A stretch of 64,000 nt of DNA from Filosporella fistucella (GCA_030077755.1 JAQJZZ010000011.1:1736001-1800000), one strand, 5' to 3'; shown: positions 1 through 12,400, numbered from the stretch's first letter. Numbers and translations: made by a program. The notes: generated from the sequence alone by a model not told the origin.

Positions 1-633
1 GAATCCCGCCAAATCACCCAAGTCTATGGTTTCTACGAGGAATGTCAACAGAAGTATGGCAATGCTTCAGTTTGGAAGTCATGCTGCCAAGTCTTTGATT
101 TCTTGGTTCTTGCTGCAATCGTTGATGGCGAGGTTCTTTGCGTCCATGGTGGATTGAGCCCAGAGATCCGCACCGTTGACCAGATTCGTGTTGTCGCTCG
201 TGCCCAAGAGATTCCACATGAAGGTGCTTTCTGTGACTTGGTTTGGTCCGATCCAGAGGATGTTGAGACATGGGCCGTTTCTCCACGTGGTGCAGGTTGG
301 CTCTTTGGTGATAAGGTTGCTACCGAATTCAATCACGTCAATGGTTTGCGACTCATTGCTCGTGCTCATCAATTGGTCAATGAGGGATACAAGGTGAGGA
401 TACAATCTATTTCGATGTTGCCTGAAACTAACGTCCATCAGTATCACTTCAACCAAAAGTCGGTCGTTACAGTCTGGTCTGCTCCCAACTACTGCTACAG
501 ATGCGGTAATGTTGCATCCATCATGAACGTCGGCGAGGATTTGAACCCCAAGTTTAGCATCTTCAGTGCCGTCCCCGATGATCAACGCGCTGTTCCAGCA
601 GGGCGTCGTGGCGCTGGAGAGTACTTTTTGTGA
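1..633 (+). CDS. sit4: PP6-type Ser/Thr protein phosphatase catalytic subunit (Sit4/Ppe1-like), 3' part, 5' end outside window
   Basis: Catalytic subunit of a PP2A-family phosphatase. Yeast Sit4 acts with SAP subunits in TOR and cell-cycle signalling. The frame is open from base 1, entering within the GNHESRQ metal-site motif, so roughly the first third is missing. Exons are <1-393 and 442-633, giving 194 visible residues. Intron 394-441 (48 nt) has donor GTGAGG, a CTAAC branch site at 428-432 and acceptor CAG; it is a multiple of three and stop-free. Seen: [56 protein letters not shown] and the C-terminal GEYFL, whose last Leu is a carboxyl-methylation site in PP2A relatives. The AFCDLVW and GAGWLFG wording fits PP6/Sit4; PP2A and PP4 read differently here. 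Family membership is certain. Sit4 rather than Ppg1 is a judgement from remembered sequences. Confidence 0.93.
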   Translation, partial: ESRQITQVYGFYEECQQKYGNASVWKSCCQVFDFLVLAAIVDGEVLCVHGGLSPEIRTVDQIRVVARAQEIPHEGAFCDLVWSDPEDVETWAVSPRGAGWLFGDKVATEFNHVNGLRLIARAHQLVNEGYKVRIQSISMLPETNVHQYHFNQKSVVTVWSAPNYCYRCGNVASIMNVGEDLNPKFSIFSAVPDDQRAVPAGRRGAGEYFL

Positions 634-1731
634 TTTTCTCACATATGATACATACCCAAGGAGTTCAAGGGGTGCATATGGGCGGCGTATGAATTGTCTA
701 TCATGTAAATTTTTCGGATTCCTGGCAGGCAGGACATTGTGCATATAATTCGCACTTCCCTTTGATTGTACATTATAATGCGCACATGACGAAAACGACC
801 AATACAACATATTAAAAAAAAAATTTGGTATTTGGCTTGGTGACTACGTGGCGTGAGACATAATGTTTTTGAGATGTTATCATTCGAGTACTTGAGCGCT
901 GTTGAGCACTCTCTTGCTATGTTCAGGATCGTATGCTAAGATACGTGATGTTGCCATCGTATTGTGTCGGCATGGCCCAAGGCATGGTGAACTTTTACCT
1001 ACTACTCGACCAAATTCACAATTTTTCTTCTTAGGAATTTGTCAGAGCCAGTGGCAGCAGGCACATTCCAGTAGGAAAGCATGTGAAAGTAGATTATGTT
1101 ATTGCCTGTAACAAATGATGACCAAATTTAGCCTGTGTAAACTTTATCGGAAAGATTAAACATGAAGAGGAAGGCCTGAAATTCTTTTCACATCCAGCAG
1201 GTTTGGGAATTGGAGTGATAGTTATAATGCCATTAAATTGATCCGATCAAACTACATAATCTTGTACAACTTATAGAAACTCATATTGAGCATACAAAGT
1301 GATAACTCAAGCTCGTACACAATTTTGAAACACAATGTTCCCATACATCGCAATACCATACACTCAAAGTACAATTGTCGAACGGATCCATACGTTCAGT
1401 CTCGAGCTTAGCTGCGGTGACTCTACCTCATCAACAGTCCTCGACTCGAACAGGACTGTGATGCTAAACATCGACATCCCACCCTCCACCTCTTTGGTCC
1501 CTCTTGAAGCTCGTGCATGTAGCAGAGACGTCACACCGAAGGGCGGGTTGGTTCATCAACTTCGCTCAAGCGAAACTTGCTGTGCCCGGGACTTGTCCCA
1601 AAACCAGGCTACAAGTTTTGATTTGGGAATATCCGCTAAGCATCTCATCTCTTCTCTTTGAAGAAATCATGACTCAAAAGCGGGGTAAAAGTATGACTCG
1701 AGATTTCGATCTCGCCTGTCATGCCTGCAGC
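634..1731. other. intergenic, no gene seen
   Basis: This holds the 3' flank of the phosphatase and the 3' flank of the convergent coiled-coil gene. A run of about ten A residues lies near 815. Short open frames here show no recognisable protein and no splice partners. Confidence 0.5.
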
Positions 1732-2475
1732 TCACAACGGCGTCAAATGATATCTTCCCTTCTCATCTACAAAATTCCTCGAAGTCGGTACCGGAGGTTG
1801 GCTATGGGCAAAAACCGGTGTTGGCGCATAGCTTAGAGTAGTTGGTGGGTAGGTAATTGGTCCCGGAGGAGGATAAGTGGCAGCTGGCGTTCGTGACGAA
1901 AGAGGTGTGAAGGGATTTGGTGGTGCTTGAGGAGCTGGAGGAGGACGCTCGTAGAATGAAGAACGACGATCGCTGGTGTGGCTTATTTGAGACCGTTCGT
2001 CTGCATGGTCGCGACGTTCACGGTGGCGCGGGGGTTCAATTCTTGGTGGAGAGTTGCGAGATGAGGTTGAGGAGCGAGGAGATGATTCTCGTCTCATTTT
2101 CTCGTTTCGCTTCTTTTCTTCCTCCAAGAGATCCAACAAGTCATCGACCTTCTCAAGTAGAGAACCCTTTTCTCTCTTCAATAGTCGGTTCTCTTTGTTG
2201 CTTTCCGAGAGGAGGAGGTTGAGTTTGTGGTTGCTTGCTTCGAGTTGGCGGATTTGGTCTTTTGCTGCATCGAGAGCCTCTTGAACGGCACTCAGCGAAT
2301 GTCTTTGCTCTCCTATGTACTGAAATGGTGAGTCGTTTGGGGATGTGCCCAGAGATGCTCGATCACTGGCACTGCTTGAGCCAACGCCCGAGTCTCTGCT
2401 ACTTCGGTGCTTGTGTGTTTTCTCTCCTTTGGTTCCACGCTCATAGTGGACCTTCTTCTGTTTTGGAGAAGACAT
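1732..2475 (-). CDS. coiled-coil protein of unknown function (247 aa)
   Basis: Single-exon frame, not recognised as a named family. The start is placed at 2475 (MSSPKQKK). The open frame runs another 25 codons upstream, but that stretch does not look like conserved coding sequence. Residues 1-55 are basic and Ser-rich (DSGVGSSSASD). Residues about 60-135 form a strongly heptad-like coiled coil (VQEALDAAKDQIRQLEASN, then NRLLKREKGSLLEKVDDLL). A charged RRESSPRSSTSSRNSP segment follows, then a Pro-rich tail ending in GRYHLTPL. This architecture is common among uncharacterised Pezizomycotina proteins. It is convergent with the phosphatase gene and lies 1.9 kb from another small coiled-coil gene on the same strand. 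Confidence 0.75.
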   Translation of the reverse strand: MSSPKQKKVHYERGTKGEKTHKHRSSRDSGVGSSSASDRASLGTSPNDSPFQYIGEQRHSLSAVQEALDAAKDQIRQLEASNHKLNLLLSESNKENRLLKREKGSLLEKVDDLLDLLEEEKKRNEKMRRESSPRSSTSSRNSPPRIEPPRHRERRDHADERSQISHTSDRRSSFYERPPPAPQAPPNPFTPLSSRTPAATYPPPGPITYPPTTLSYAPTPVFAHSQPPVPTSRNFVDEKGRYHLTPL

Positions 2476-4392
2476 GGTGATAGGATGTGCAGTGGAGCAA
2501 GGCGGGGATATGGTGCCCAAGACTTGTGAGTTGGCAGCGAGAAGTACCAATGGGTGATGGAAAAGTAATGAGGCGGTCAGGTGTGAAGGATTTAGGTCTC
2601 AATGTTGATGCAAGGCTGTGTCGAGTTTGAGGAATGTAGCAATATATAAAGGTAGCTGGCACCGCTCAACTTTGATGATCGGGTCTGTTCTTTGTCTGTT
2701 CACTGAGAGATAGATGATGATAAATGTTGAAAGGGAAAAAAGGAGAGTTGGGCCAACTGCTGCCTACTTACATGACTCTGACTATCCATCTAGTCAAGAG
2801 TGCCCTCTGGCAATAGGAAGGGAAAGGGCAGTTCAACACCCTGCCCTGCCGACACCTCTTTTGCACACCGAGTAAATGCCAAGCAAGGTATCCCGCATTC
2901 CCACCCATGAACATGAACAGCATAGCATATTTTGCACCCTTTCACCAGGACACTAGGAGAAGTCGGTAGAAAGAAAGAGGCCTCGAGGGCAAGGAGTCAT
3001 CGCAAATCCGATCCGACACACCACCTTTTCCACGAGTTGCATTGCATGTACGGGGTGGAGGAAGGTTGATTGGGTGGAAGGGAAGAGGGTTGAGGAACTT
3101 GATGAGGGTTTGGCGCAGGCTGCCTGGAGAGGAATCAGCACTGCCACCTCTGCTTCTGCCTCTGCCACTGCCTCTGCCTCTGCCTCTATCTCGTTTTCCA
3201 CCTCCACTGCTTTCCCATTCTTATCCAGGATCAGGTGAGGTTGCCTTTTCTCCTTTCAGGCAGGGCCTCCAGCGGCGCAGCATGGCAGCACCAGAGTGTG
3301 GAAACATCGGAAAATACGCCTTGTCGCCTGCAAAGGAGCCTCCCCATCCAGTGTGCAGGTGCAGTCTCGGTCAGGAAACTCCAGGGTTTGGTGTGCCGTG
3401 TTGCCTATTTGGACACCGGTCCAGGTCGTGAGATTTTCGTGTGGGTTGACTGCGTACTCTGTGTACTGTATTGCACTGTACCGTGCTGTAAGGATGAACA
3501 CGAAGCTATCTTACCGTAAGTTACCTAAGGTTCTCTGTAGGTGAGTCGGAAGTGGAGTCGTCCAAGTTGTGTCAGTGTGCGCTGTCCGACAGTCCTACCT
3601 GCACCATAACCGCTGCAATTCGGCGGGCTTTCCAAGGTTCTTGATGACTCTCACGTGCAGGCAATCACGAGTTCCTCACTCCTCACTATGATGGGTCAAT
3701 CACTTGACAGGCAAGTCATAATTCCGTTCACATTTCTTGGAACCAGTCACAAAAGCTTATGCATTCTGCTATTCATATCGAGTTTGTCGTTGTTTGACGT
3801 CAAACTTCAGATTTGCTTGTAAGGGTGGATTTAGCTATTCTACCCACGGCCGCCTTTCCTGGCGCCGAAGCCAAACATCTTAATTCCCGATCTTCTAAAG
3901 GATTGATTCTGGCAAGGGGTGTCAACAGAAGCCTGGTGAGAAGAATATCGCTGCACTTACTGTTTCGTCATCGCTTTCAGCTGTGTTCTCTTTTAGCAAG
4001 TGGCCGAAGTCAGTTGAACTTGTGGTGAAACCCAAACTCCAAAGCTGGCCTGGAGATTGGGGGCCGAAATAATTGTTGAACCAACATGTTTGCCAGACCG
4101 GAATGGAGTGATAATGTGCCGTATTTTATGTCGGTTCTGTCTATACTATCTGTGGTTCGTTCTTTTTGTCAAGAAAAATATGGCGTTAAGGCTTTCCGTG
4201 AGGTGCTGGCGTACGCTCTCAGATAATTATTGACCTGGTATGGTTGCTGTCACAACATCACCAATCGTCAGGTATACCAAGGGGGCATTGGTATTTGGTA
4301 AAGGCGCTCTCTTATACCGACTTTCCAAACACTGACTACTGAATAATGCCGTCGTATCATTCCCCGAGCTCAAAATATCGAGGGATCGGGTT
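2476..4392. other. intergenic; upstream region of the coiled-coil gene with a short CTGCCT tract
   Basis: About 1.9 kb without a supported gene. At about 3150-3190 there is an imperfect CTGCCT/CTGCCA hexamer tract. It makes a misleading Glu/Ala-rich frame on the minus strand. A TTACCTAAGG palindrome-like element is at 3521-3530. Confidence 0.5.
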
Positions 4393-4989
4393 TCAGTCCT
4401 CGACACGGAAACCATGGGTTCGTAGGTAATTCTTCAAGTAGATAATGGTGCTGTTTTTGTCTGCAATTCTGGTTTCGGCCAATATGATAGCCTCATCCCT
4501 CTCTGCCAATCTCTGCCTGAGTAGCTCTACCTCCAGCAATTTCTCCTCATATCTTGCACGGTATCCTTCCCCGCTTCCCCTCTTCATCAAGCGGATTCTC
4601 TCCTTATACTCCTCATTCTTTTGCATGAGGCGTTCATTCTTTTCCTCCTCATCAACAAGCAAGTCCTCTATTCGTCTGACTTCCCTCACTTGAGCTTCCA
4701 ACTGGGCATGCATGTTTCTGCATTGGTAATGCTCGTTGACAACTCGCTGGTGTTCGGTACGTAGGTTTTGAAGGTGCCATTGATCTCTCTGAGCGAAACT
4801 GAGTCGGGTTTGCAGAGAGGAGATCTCGACGTTGAGTGCTTGCTCTCTTTCTTCGGCTTCTGCAAGGAGTTCGCGAGTTGATCTTGCGCCAATGGAAGAA
4901 GCCCGGGTGCGAGATCTTGCTCGAGGTGATATCACAAGGCGTTGACGCCCGCGGCTATCAATCTCGACATAACCCCTTCGGTTAGACAT
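4393..4989 (-). CDS. coiled-coil protein of unknown function (198 aa)
   Basis: Single-exon frame starting MSNRRGYVEIDSRGRQRL. The basic N-terminus (RARSRTRASSIGARSTREL) is followed from about residue 40 to the end by an almost unbroken helical, highly charged coiled coil (EEREQALNVEISSLQTRL, LLVDEEEKNERLMQKNEEY, LLEVELLRQRLAERDEAI). It ends in a short YLKNYLRTHGFRVED tail. No catalytic or metal-binding motif is visible. Its size, strand and coiled-coil nature resemble the 247-aa gene at 1732-2475, but the two cannot be convincingly aligned by eye. Gene reality is supported by frame length and coherent composition only. Confidence 0.7.
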   Translation of the reverse strand: MSNRRGYVEIDSRGRQRLVISPRARSRTRASSIGARSTRELLAEAEEREQALNVEISSLQTRLSFAQRDQWHLQNLRTEHQRVVNEHYQCRNMHAQLEAQVREVRRIEDLLVDEEEKNERLMQKNEEYKERIRLMKRGSGEGYRARYEEKLLEVELLRQRLAERDEAIILAETRIADKNSTIIYLKNYLRTHGFRVED

Positions 4990-7451
4990 TGGATTCAGTG
5001 TGTTCCCTATGATTGCTGTGTTTGGTCTTTGAGGTTGAGACCAGTAACCAGTGAAGTTTACTGTAGCCTCTAGAAGTTGTTGGACTTTGGAGTAGTCGCA
5101 GGATTGGATAGAGGAGAGAAAAAACTGATCAATGATAAGGAAGAAGGCTTGAGATTATATGTGCGGGTGCCTAAGCAGCTGTCGTTGAAGAGAGCCTTAT
5201 GCCACATGGTGAAGAATTCTCGTGACCACACCATCTCGGTGAACAGCAGGCTATGTGAGTGTAGGTCCAGATGAAAGAACAGCCCTACCTGAGACTCATC
5301 AAGTGGCGACATCACACCCTGGAGAATTTCGAAGAAGTGTGCCATCTGAGACTTGGAGTTTTGCAACAAAGCAACATTTATCGCACCTAGGTCATGCATA
5401 ATCTGATCTGTGCCTCTTTCCAGGTAACTGAAAACAGATAGTTTTGATGACTGGCTCTCAGCTGTTCAAGGTTCCGCTATCCCTGGGGTGAGAGGCTCCT
5501 TCCTCCCGCTCAGAACCGGCGGGGTACAGTAATTAAAATCCAATCGTAGCATGTGAGAAAGAAAGGACACAAAGGAGAAATGCAGGGCAAGTCGGAAGGG
5601 CTGAATGATCTGGAAGAAGTTACAGGATCACTTTGGGGGCCAAAGGAGCTGCACCGCCACTTGGCGTTCAAGAAGCTAACCAACAAATATGGTAGATAGA
5701 TACAACAAGATAATTATCCAACACTTTCCGACTCTAATCTTATGTGAGATTTTTGAGTCTTGGTTGATTCGCGTTAAGTGTGGCGCACACGCACCTCTTT
5801 CTTACCTCTCTGGGGGTATTGTGGCTGGGTATCGCAAAAATTTGTTCGTCGTGGAGGTGGAGGGTGTGGCAGAGGGGCTGTGATTTTGATGCTGGTGTCA
5901 AAGAGCTAGAGTGCTGCAAGATCCAAAGCCAACAACCGGTGTTTCGAAATTAATTGGGGACAGTCCCTGGAAAAAACGTGTGTTGTTGTTTTTAGTATTT
6001 TGGACTCTTCGAGTTTCGAGTTTTGGCCAGACCGAAAGCATGTTGGCTGCGGCTTCGAGTCTTGTCGTCAGTCAAAATAAGAGGGTATCTCTACCCACCG
6101 CCATGATATTTTGCAAATGTCTAGGCAGATTAAATTTCACCCAGGTCACCATCGACTGAAGGTAGATAGGCAGCGGTCGTCAACTACCGATCCATTTGTT
6201 CTCCAGAGAGTTCAAGCCATGTATGATTCTACACGAATCAAGCCTTCGGTCATAAAATTCACATCTGGTCGTTGTGGATAGACTTGCAAAATTTGAAAAG
6301 CGGGGCCACACAAATCATAGAAGTAAGGTTTATTCTGCAAATATTCGCGAAATCGTCGAGAATTTCTTCTTCGCAATCTTGAACTTAATCAAAAATAGCA
6401 ATGAAAAAAATATAAGGCGCCTGTCAGACGTTTGCCGATACACACCCAATCCACCCGACCGAAGTCGAAGCAGAAAGGGCTGAGATCATCGCAGCTTCCT
6501 ATACAGTGCACTGGAATGTGCACCGCCCTCCTTGCGGAGAGTTCGAAAGCAAATGCCTCACTCTTGTGCATCGGAAATGCGTCTCATCCTCCAGGACGAA
6601 GTACTGTAGCTATTTTGAGAAGCTCAGAAGAGGTGATTTACTTTAGAAATGATTCTATGCTGTAGAATAGTCAGCGACTGGTAAGGGGAATATCTTGGGA
6701 GGGGGGCACTTGCAAGTATGTTCACTTAATTTCTAAATAATGAGGGAGGATGAGGCAGTTTATATACGACGAAAATTTCCTAGCGGAGCTAGCGGCCGCT
6801 TCAGCCGATACACGTGATGAAGTGGACCCATTTGCTGTGTTTGCTTGCTCCTCACGAACTTGGTGCCTGCTGCTGCCTAACCGTACCTAAGGTACTCTGG
6901 TACGTATCGCCGGGACAGGACGGGACGGGACGGGAATAGTTATCTGCTAATTGGTCACAGCTGACACTGTTGATTGAGGTGACCCTCCACTTCAAGGAAG
7001 AATGAAGATCCTAAAGTAAGAGTGCCGAGGGTGCCTACTTCACTCTCCGCACTCTATTTGGACTAAGGAACCTTAGGTAGATAGCTTCCTAATCCTCTCT
7101 GAAAGTATTTACCCAAGACTGGCCGACCAAGAGTGCCAGTGTGTTTGAATTTCTCCGTGAACCAGTTCTCTGTTCTCAGCCTTGGCTGTCACAAGCGAGT
7201 CAAAAATAGATGATTCTGGTGAAGTAGGCAAAGGGGGAAAATAATCTCATCAAGGCAAACTTTGCCCTTCTCAATTCAATCACTATCACTCGTGCAATGA
7301 TCACATAAGCTTGAAGACTGAATGACTTCCATTTTATTTACGCAGCTGGCTGGCCAGCTACCAAACGTGATCCATCATCTACCATGACGCCATCCCATTT
7401 TATATCAAGTTCTCACATATCCGAAGGGTATTTACACGCCGCATCAACATC
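4990..7451. other. intergenic, 2.5 kb, no gene seen
   Basis: No supported gene. It holds a small CGGGA repeat (four units, about 6911-6937) and the palindrome GTACCTAAGGTAC at 6883-6895. A related CCTTAGGTAG is at 7071-7080. Short frames at 5070-5400 and 6270-6660 lack recognisable content. Confidence 0.5.
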
Positions 7452-9410
7452 TCATCTAAACTCATCCATGAAATCAGAGTGGAACTTGGTGATTCGTCCG
7501 ACCCATTCAGTTCCAGGAGCCAGGAAAGTAGTCCGGAAGTGAAGAGTGCCCTCCTTCTGACCAAAACCTGAACCAGCAACCACGCAGACTCCAGTTGCCT
7601 CGAGGAGACGGAAAGCGTAGAATTCGTCAGGCGAACGACCCTCTTCCTTTGCAGCTGCTACGGCCTTCTGCGAGAGTTTGATAGATGGGAAAAGGTACAT
7701 CGAACCCTACATGAATCAGCGTATGCCATTGGGATTGAGGGATTAGACTTACTTGTGGAGTATCACATTCAACACCTTCCATCTCCTTGAAAGCCTCGTA
7801 AAGAGCGGTGGCTCGCTTTTGTAGACCCTCAAAGATACCGTTCCACTCTTGATTGTACAATTCATAGCTTGGTTCGCCCTCCTTTGGTGGATTCACCATC
7901 ATCTCCACCAAACATTGACCAATAACTGGAGCGCACAAGCTGATTGAGACAAACTTGTAGATTTGCTCGACGACTTCGGGGTCAAAACCGCACAGCTCGA
8001 AGTATCCGCCCCGGTGACCACACTCGCCGACCATGCCCTTAGAAACGCTATGCAATGATGCCAATTCCACATTATCATATTGGCCAGGATTTTCCTTCTG
8101 CATGCTTCTCAATACACCCTTGAAGCTATGAAACCGACCTTTAAAAACGTTGGTCTGGTAAACTTCATCAGCCATAACGACCAGCTTCTCCTGTGCAGCG
8201 AAATCGATGACCGCTTTTACATCATCCTCAGATAAGCTGGCACCAGTTGGATTTCCAGGGTTTATGATGACAATAGCGCGAACGTCGGTACCTTCTTCAA
8301 CGGCTTTCTTATATGCCTCCTTGATTGCATCAAGGTCGGTGCCCCAGCCCTTCGACTCGTCAAGGTAATAAGGTACACATTTTGCATCGAGGACTGCCAG
8401 GGAAGCTGTGTAAAGTGGATACTGGGGAATTGGCACCAGAACACCGGTAGAAGGGGAGGCACAAATGATATGGAGGAGTGTGTTGACTCCGGATGATGCG
8501 CCTGCTGATAGGTAAATATCCTTAGGATCGGCAGGGTAACCATCTCGTCCTGAAGTCTATTAGTTTCTTGCTGTTTTCTCTATAGATACGAACTTACTCT
8601 CGATAAACTGCGCGACGCTTTCCTTGATTCCAGGAGCACCAGCACTGGCGCTATAAGCACCAACTGACCCGACCGTCTTCAACAAGAATCTTGCCCGCTC
8701 AATGACGTCGGCCTTGTAGCCCAACGAATTGATGAGCACATCCTCCTTCTCCAGGAGGCTCGGGTACTCCAGCAAGCTGAGGACCTGTCTGAAGAAGGTG
8801 ATAGGCTTTTGGTCCAGCTGTTGAGGGTTCCCAATATTGGCAGAAATGATCTTATCGAAGGGTAATGACTTGTCTCCCTTTGCGAGCCGAGCGCGGTATT
8901 CCTCCGATCTTACGGCAAGCTCTCCTCGAACTGCGTACTTTGCCTCTTTGACATGAGGATTGATGTTATTGATATTCAATGAACGAAGAGCGGCACTAGA
9001 AGCCATCGTGCGTGATTGCCTGGGGGCTCTTGTTTTGTTGTAGATTGGAGAGGATCGGTGGCTATCTGAAGATCATATATGTCAGAAACTCGAATAACAT
9101 AACTATCGGAATGAGGTATATAAAATTCTGAATGGAATAAGAAAAACTGGTGTGAGAAACAGCACATCGCATGACCCCACCATCGTACATGAGATGATAT
9201 GTGCCGCAATTGGCCGACTTCGGAAGTTTCCTAATTGTTTTCTCCATGAAAGACTTCTGTTCACTTACCTGGTGAGGGGTTTTGGATCAAAGGACCAGAA
9301 AAGTAGCGCAGCCTGGTGAAGGTAGAGAGTGAATGGCGCTGTGTCTTAAAATTTTGGAGAGCTTGTTTTGTACTGGCAGTACTCAATAATGACGCATTGA
9401 GATAGCTCAT
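7452..9410 (-). CDS. alanine aminotransferase, with mitochondrial presequence exon (553 aa; 486 aa from internal Met68)
   Basis: PLP-dependent transaminase interconverting alanine plus 2-oxoglutarate with pyruvate plus glutamate. Exons: 9410-9269, 9065-8598, 8549-7753, 7706-7452. Introns are 203, 48, 48... 46 nt in order for the first, second and third (203, 48 and 46 nt), all GT-AG. Seen: SANIGNPQQLDQKPITFFRQV near the start of the core, INPGNPTGASLS, ADEVYQ, and the PLP-lysine region SVSKG followed by ECGHRGGYFE, typical of the ALT subfamily. The core begins at an ATG at 9006. An upstream exon starting at 9410 joins in frame through a 203-nt intron with a CTGAC branch site at 9081-9085. It encodes an Arg/Ser-rich presequence-like N-terminus containing RLRYFSG. 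The two ATGs suggest mitochondrial and cytosolic forms (inference). Family is certain; the upstream exon is well supported by frame and splice signals. Confidence 0.93.
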
Positions 9411-12400
9411 GTTCGGAAGTTTGTGGTACAAGATCGGTGGGACGGGATTTTAGCTCTGAACGCGGTCGCGGTATCGCGAATTACTGGTGAGCTATGAATC
9501 GAATTTGAGGCTTTATCGTAGACTCAGGCTTTGATGTACCCAATTGAATGACAAAATCAGGAAAACCCGCGGGAAGAGAGTGGGGGAGGAAAGCAATCAG
9601 TAAAGAAGAGGTGAGAGATATGCCATTAGCTGGCAATTAGTCAATCGGGATGCAGGAGATGAGCCGTGTTGTTGAGAAAATAAATAATGCCTGACCGTCT
9701 AAGCTCTCCGATAAGGACAGCATAGCCCCCGATAACGAAACGAGGCGGAAGTGGAGCCTGTTGGAGAAGAGGTGGAAAACCTAGGCAGGTAAGGTACCCA
9801 ATTTCTAGGGTCCTTGGGCGGTTGGTCAAAGTTGTCTTGCTCGAGGAAAGAACATAAAGACGTTGCCATCCTGTGCAGAGATTCCCATGCAGGATGCAAT
9901 TGTGTATAAGAGAAAAAAAGATTTCCTCAGCAAATTCATTCTCTTGTACACAAGTGCTCCAGCTCCAACTCCAGTGGAGCGGGGTAACGAGTAAAGCCTA
10001 GCCTAGGTACTTCAAGGTTACTCAACCTTGGATCTGGACCCTTCGAAGGTTTCTTTTCTGATGTCACCTGATAGGTATAAATCATCCATTCTTCAAGGAA
10101 GGATTGGAGAGCCTGACTCAGAGAGACCCGTTTCCTTACTGTGAATGGACAGTGAATGACTCTGATGAGACAGAAGCGGGTACACATCTGAGGTTATATA
10201 ACAACGTGTTTATCACGGTACCTAATCTCTCCTCTTCCTCGATCGATGACCAGGGAGGTTTCCTGCGTCTTTAAATGAGCTCTTTCCGCGAATTGGCTCT
10301 TTTCTCGCTTCCGCTGATGGTGTCTGGCTCGTCTGGGTAAATCAGTCTCGTCGATGTAGCAAGCCTCTTGGAGCTTGTTTGTCATGTCCATCTTGGGCCA
10401 GCATGGATCAGCTGGAAGGGTCTTCCTACGCTGGCTCTTGACAACAGGAACCCAAGCAGAAACAGCAAGCGGAAAAACGTAACCATTCGTTCGTTCCTGG
10501 TGTGCTTGCTTGTCTATCCGATCTTGTGCCCTTTGTGCCTTTCTGCTTCGGTGGCACCATGTTTTAATGGGGTTGAACGTTCTCATTGAAGTAGACCGGT
10601 ATCCCATTGACAGTTCTGGGGAAGTGGTCTTTTAATGTTGCTTGTCTGCTGTTTTTCAGATGTGCATTGTGGAGTCGTCATATTATTTTGCCATGCAATC
10701 GTGGTCATCAGGGTCTCTCCCATGCCCTGAACGGTGGGGGAGATTGTGAAATCTAACCATCTTCAGAGAGATATTAAGAATCTTGGTTGTTTGTCAGCAA
10801 GTGGATAACACTATTCATATACTACCTGAGTTAAGGGCTCATACCGGGCTTGATCCAAAATTTTGGAACAACTGGGACGTCCCGGGCGGGAGCTAGATCT
10901 GCCCCGCGAAGAGAAATCGACGGGAAAGGGAAGTTGGAATGGATATGAGGTGGTAGAAATTCACATCGTTTTGGCTGGAAGATCGTGAGCACATATTTAG
11001 ACACCTCGTGAGAAATTTATGAACGGTGTGTGTTGTTACACTCAACTGTATCGAAGTCAACCCCGTTGGAAAGTCCGTATAGCTGTAGGAAATCCTGCTC
11101 CAGGTTCTGCCTTTGAATGAAGATGTGCGGGTCCAATTGCTTTCGTTCCATACTCTAGTCAACTTCAGTGCTCTCCCCTCCCTCCTTAAGAATCAAAAGC
11201 TGAATCCAGAGTCGGGTGAAAGAGAAGTTCGGGGCCATTTGGAGGTGGTGAAAGGTTCGGGTCGTTGGCGGTAAGTGAAGAAAAGCAATAGGCGACAGAT
11301 GCTCGCTCCTGCCTTATATGCTCACATCCAACAATAAGTCTTGGCTTGTGTCAGAGCTATTTTCTATTGCTTCTCCTAGTGTCTGTTCCTGATATTCCTC
11401 GTATCAGTAGAGGTGACTGCATGTTAGGCATTGTCATGAGTCCATCATCGACACAGTTATTGCGACGGCGTTGATCTCCATCTGATTTACAGAAATAAGA
11501 ATTTTGCAAAGAGTTCAAGAGAATAACAAGCTTAATTGATCTGGTTAAAAGGCAAAATACACCTTATCAAGCAGTCTGCTCCATTCTTAACACCTCCCTC
11601 CAATCCATTTGTTCAATCACCGTCGACCGAGCGCCTCTCATCTGAGTTTCTTCATATGATCCACTTCCCAGGAATCACATCTGCCTCAATCTGGTCCCTG
11701 CCTCCCAGACCCGGATGAAACACTCCTTCCATTTATCCTACGTCCTTCCGTTATTTTGGAGATCACAGTCTCTGCAAAGACCATCGACTGTTTCGATGCC
11801 GAAAGTTGTTCTCAAATGCCTATCTCGAGGGAAGTATTTCTGCTTCTTGGTTCTCGATGATGACAGATGTGTAGGAACACCTTCTGGAGACACATTATAG
11901 GCTGCGTTGAGAAGTCTTTTACTGAAATTTTGTGTTGCCCAATGGGAATCTGTCCACACCTCTATTCTAGAGAGAGCATGTTTCCCGTGGTATTGAGTCA
12001 CTGGACAAATGCTAGATCCAAACACTTCACTGAAACTTTCGACTCCCTGTCTTCCTGTGAATCACTCTCGTAGCATTTATAGAGGGCATCTCATAACCTT
12101 GACAAAATTAAGTTATGTGCAACGTTACCACTGAGCGTGATATATCTTTTACCTTATCTTTGTTGATTGCTCCAACGATCTAAGACTCCGCATAGCAGCA
12201 AATTGACTACAGTGCACGAGTTGGCAAAGTTGTTAAGTGTATGAAGTAGTCCGCCCATAAACGTGCTGCATCGAAAGTATTAGATTTACAGCGTACAGTC
12301 GGACCGTCAAAGGTTTTTCGATGGAGCTAGAGTCATCTATAACGATTTCACCCTTAAGAGGACCGACCTCTTTCAACTCTCATAGAGACACCTTTTTTTA

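Noticed and set aside
1..633. Assignment of the phosphatase to PP2A, PP4 or Ppg1
   Set aside because: The [16 protein letters not shown] and GAGWLFG segments match remembered PP6/Sit4 sequences better. Ppg1 cannot be wholly excluded without a tree.
2953..3207. Glu/Ala-rich minus-strand frame
   Set aside because: It is produced by an imperfect CTGCCT hexamer tract, with no other coding signal.
10194..10607. 137-codon minus-strand frame
   Set aside because: Random-like composition with no domain, and conflicting frames on the other strand.
11738..12025. Minus-strand frame of about 95 codons with protein-like composition
   Set aside because: There is no ATG in frame, no convincing acceptor upstream and no family resemblance.
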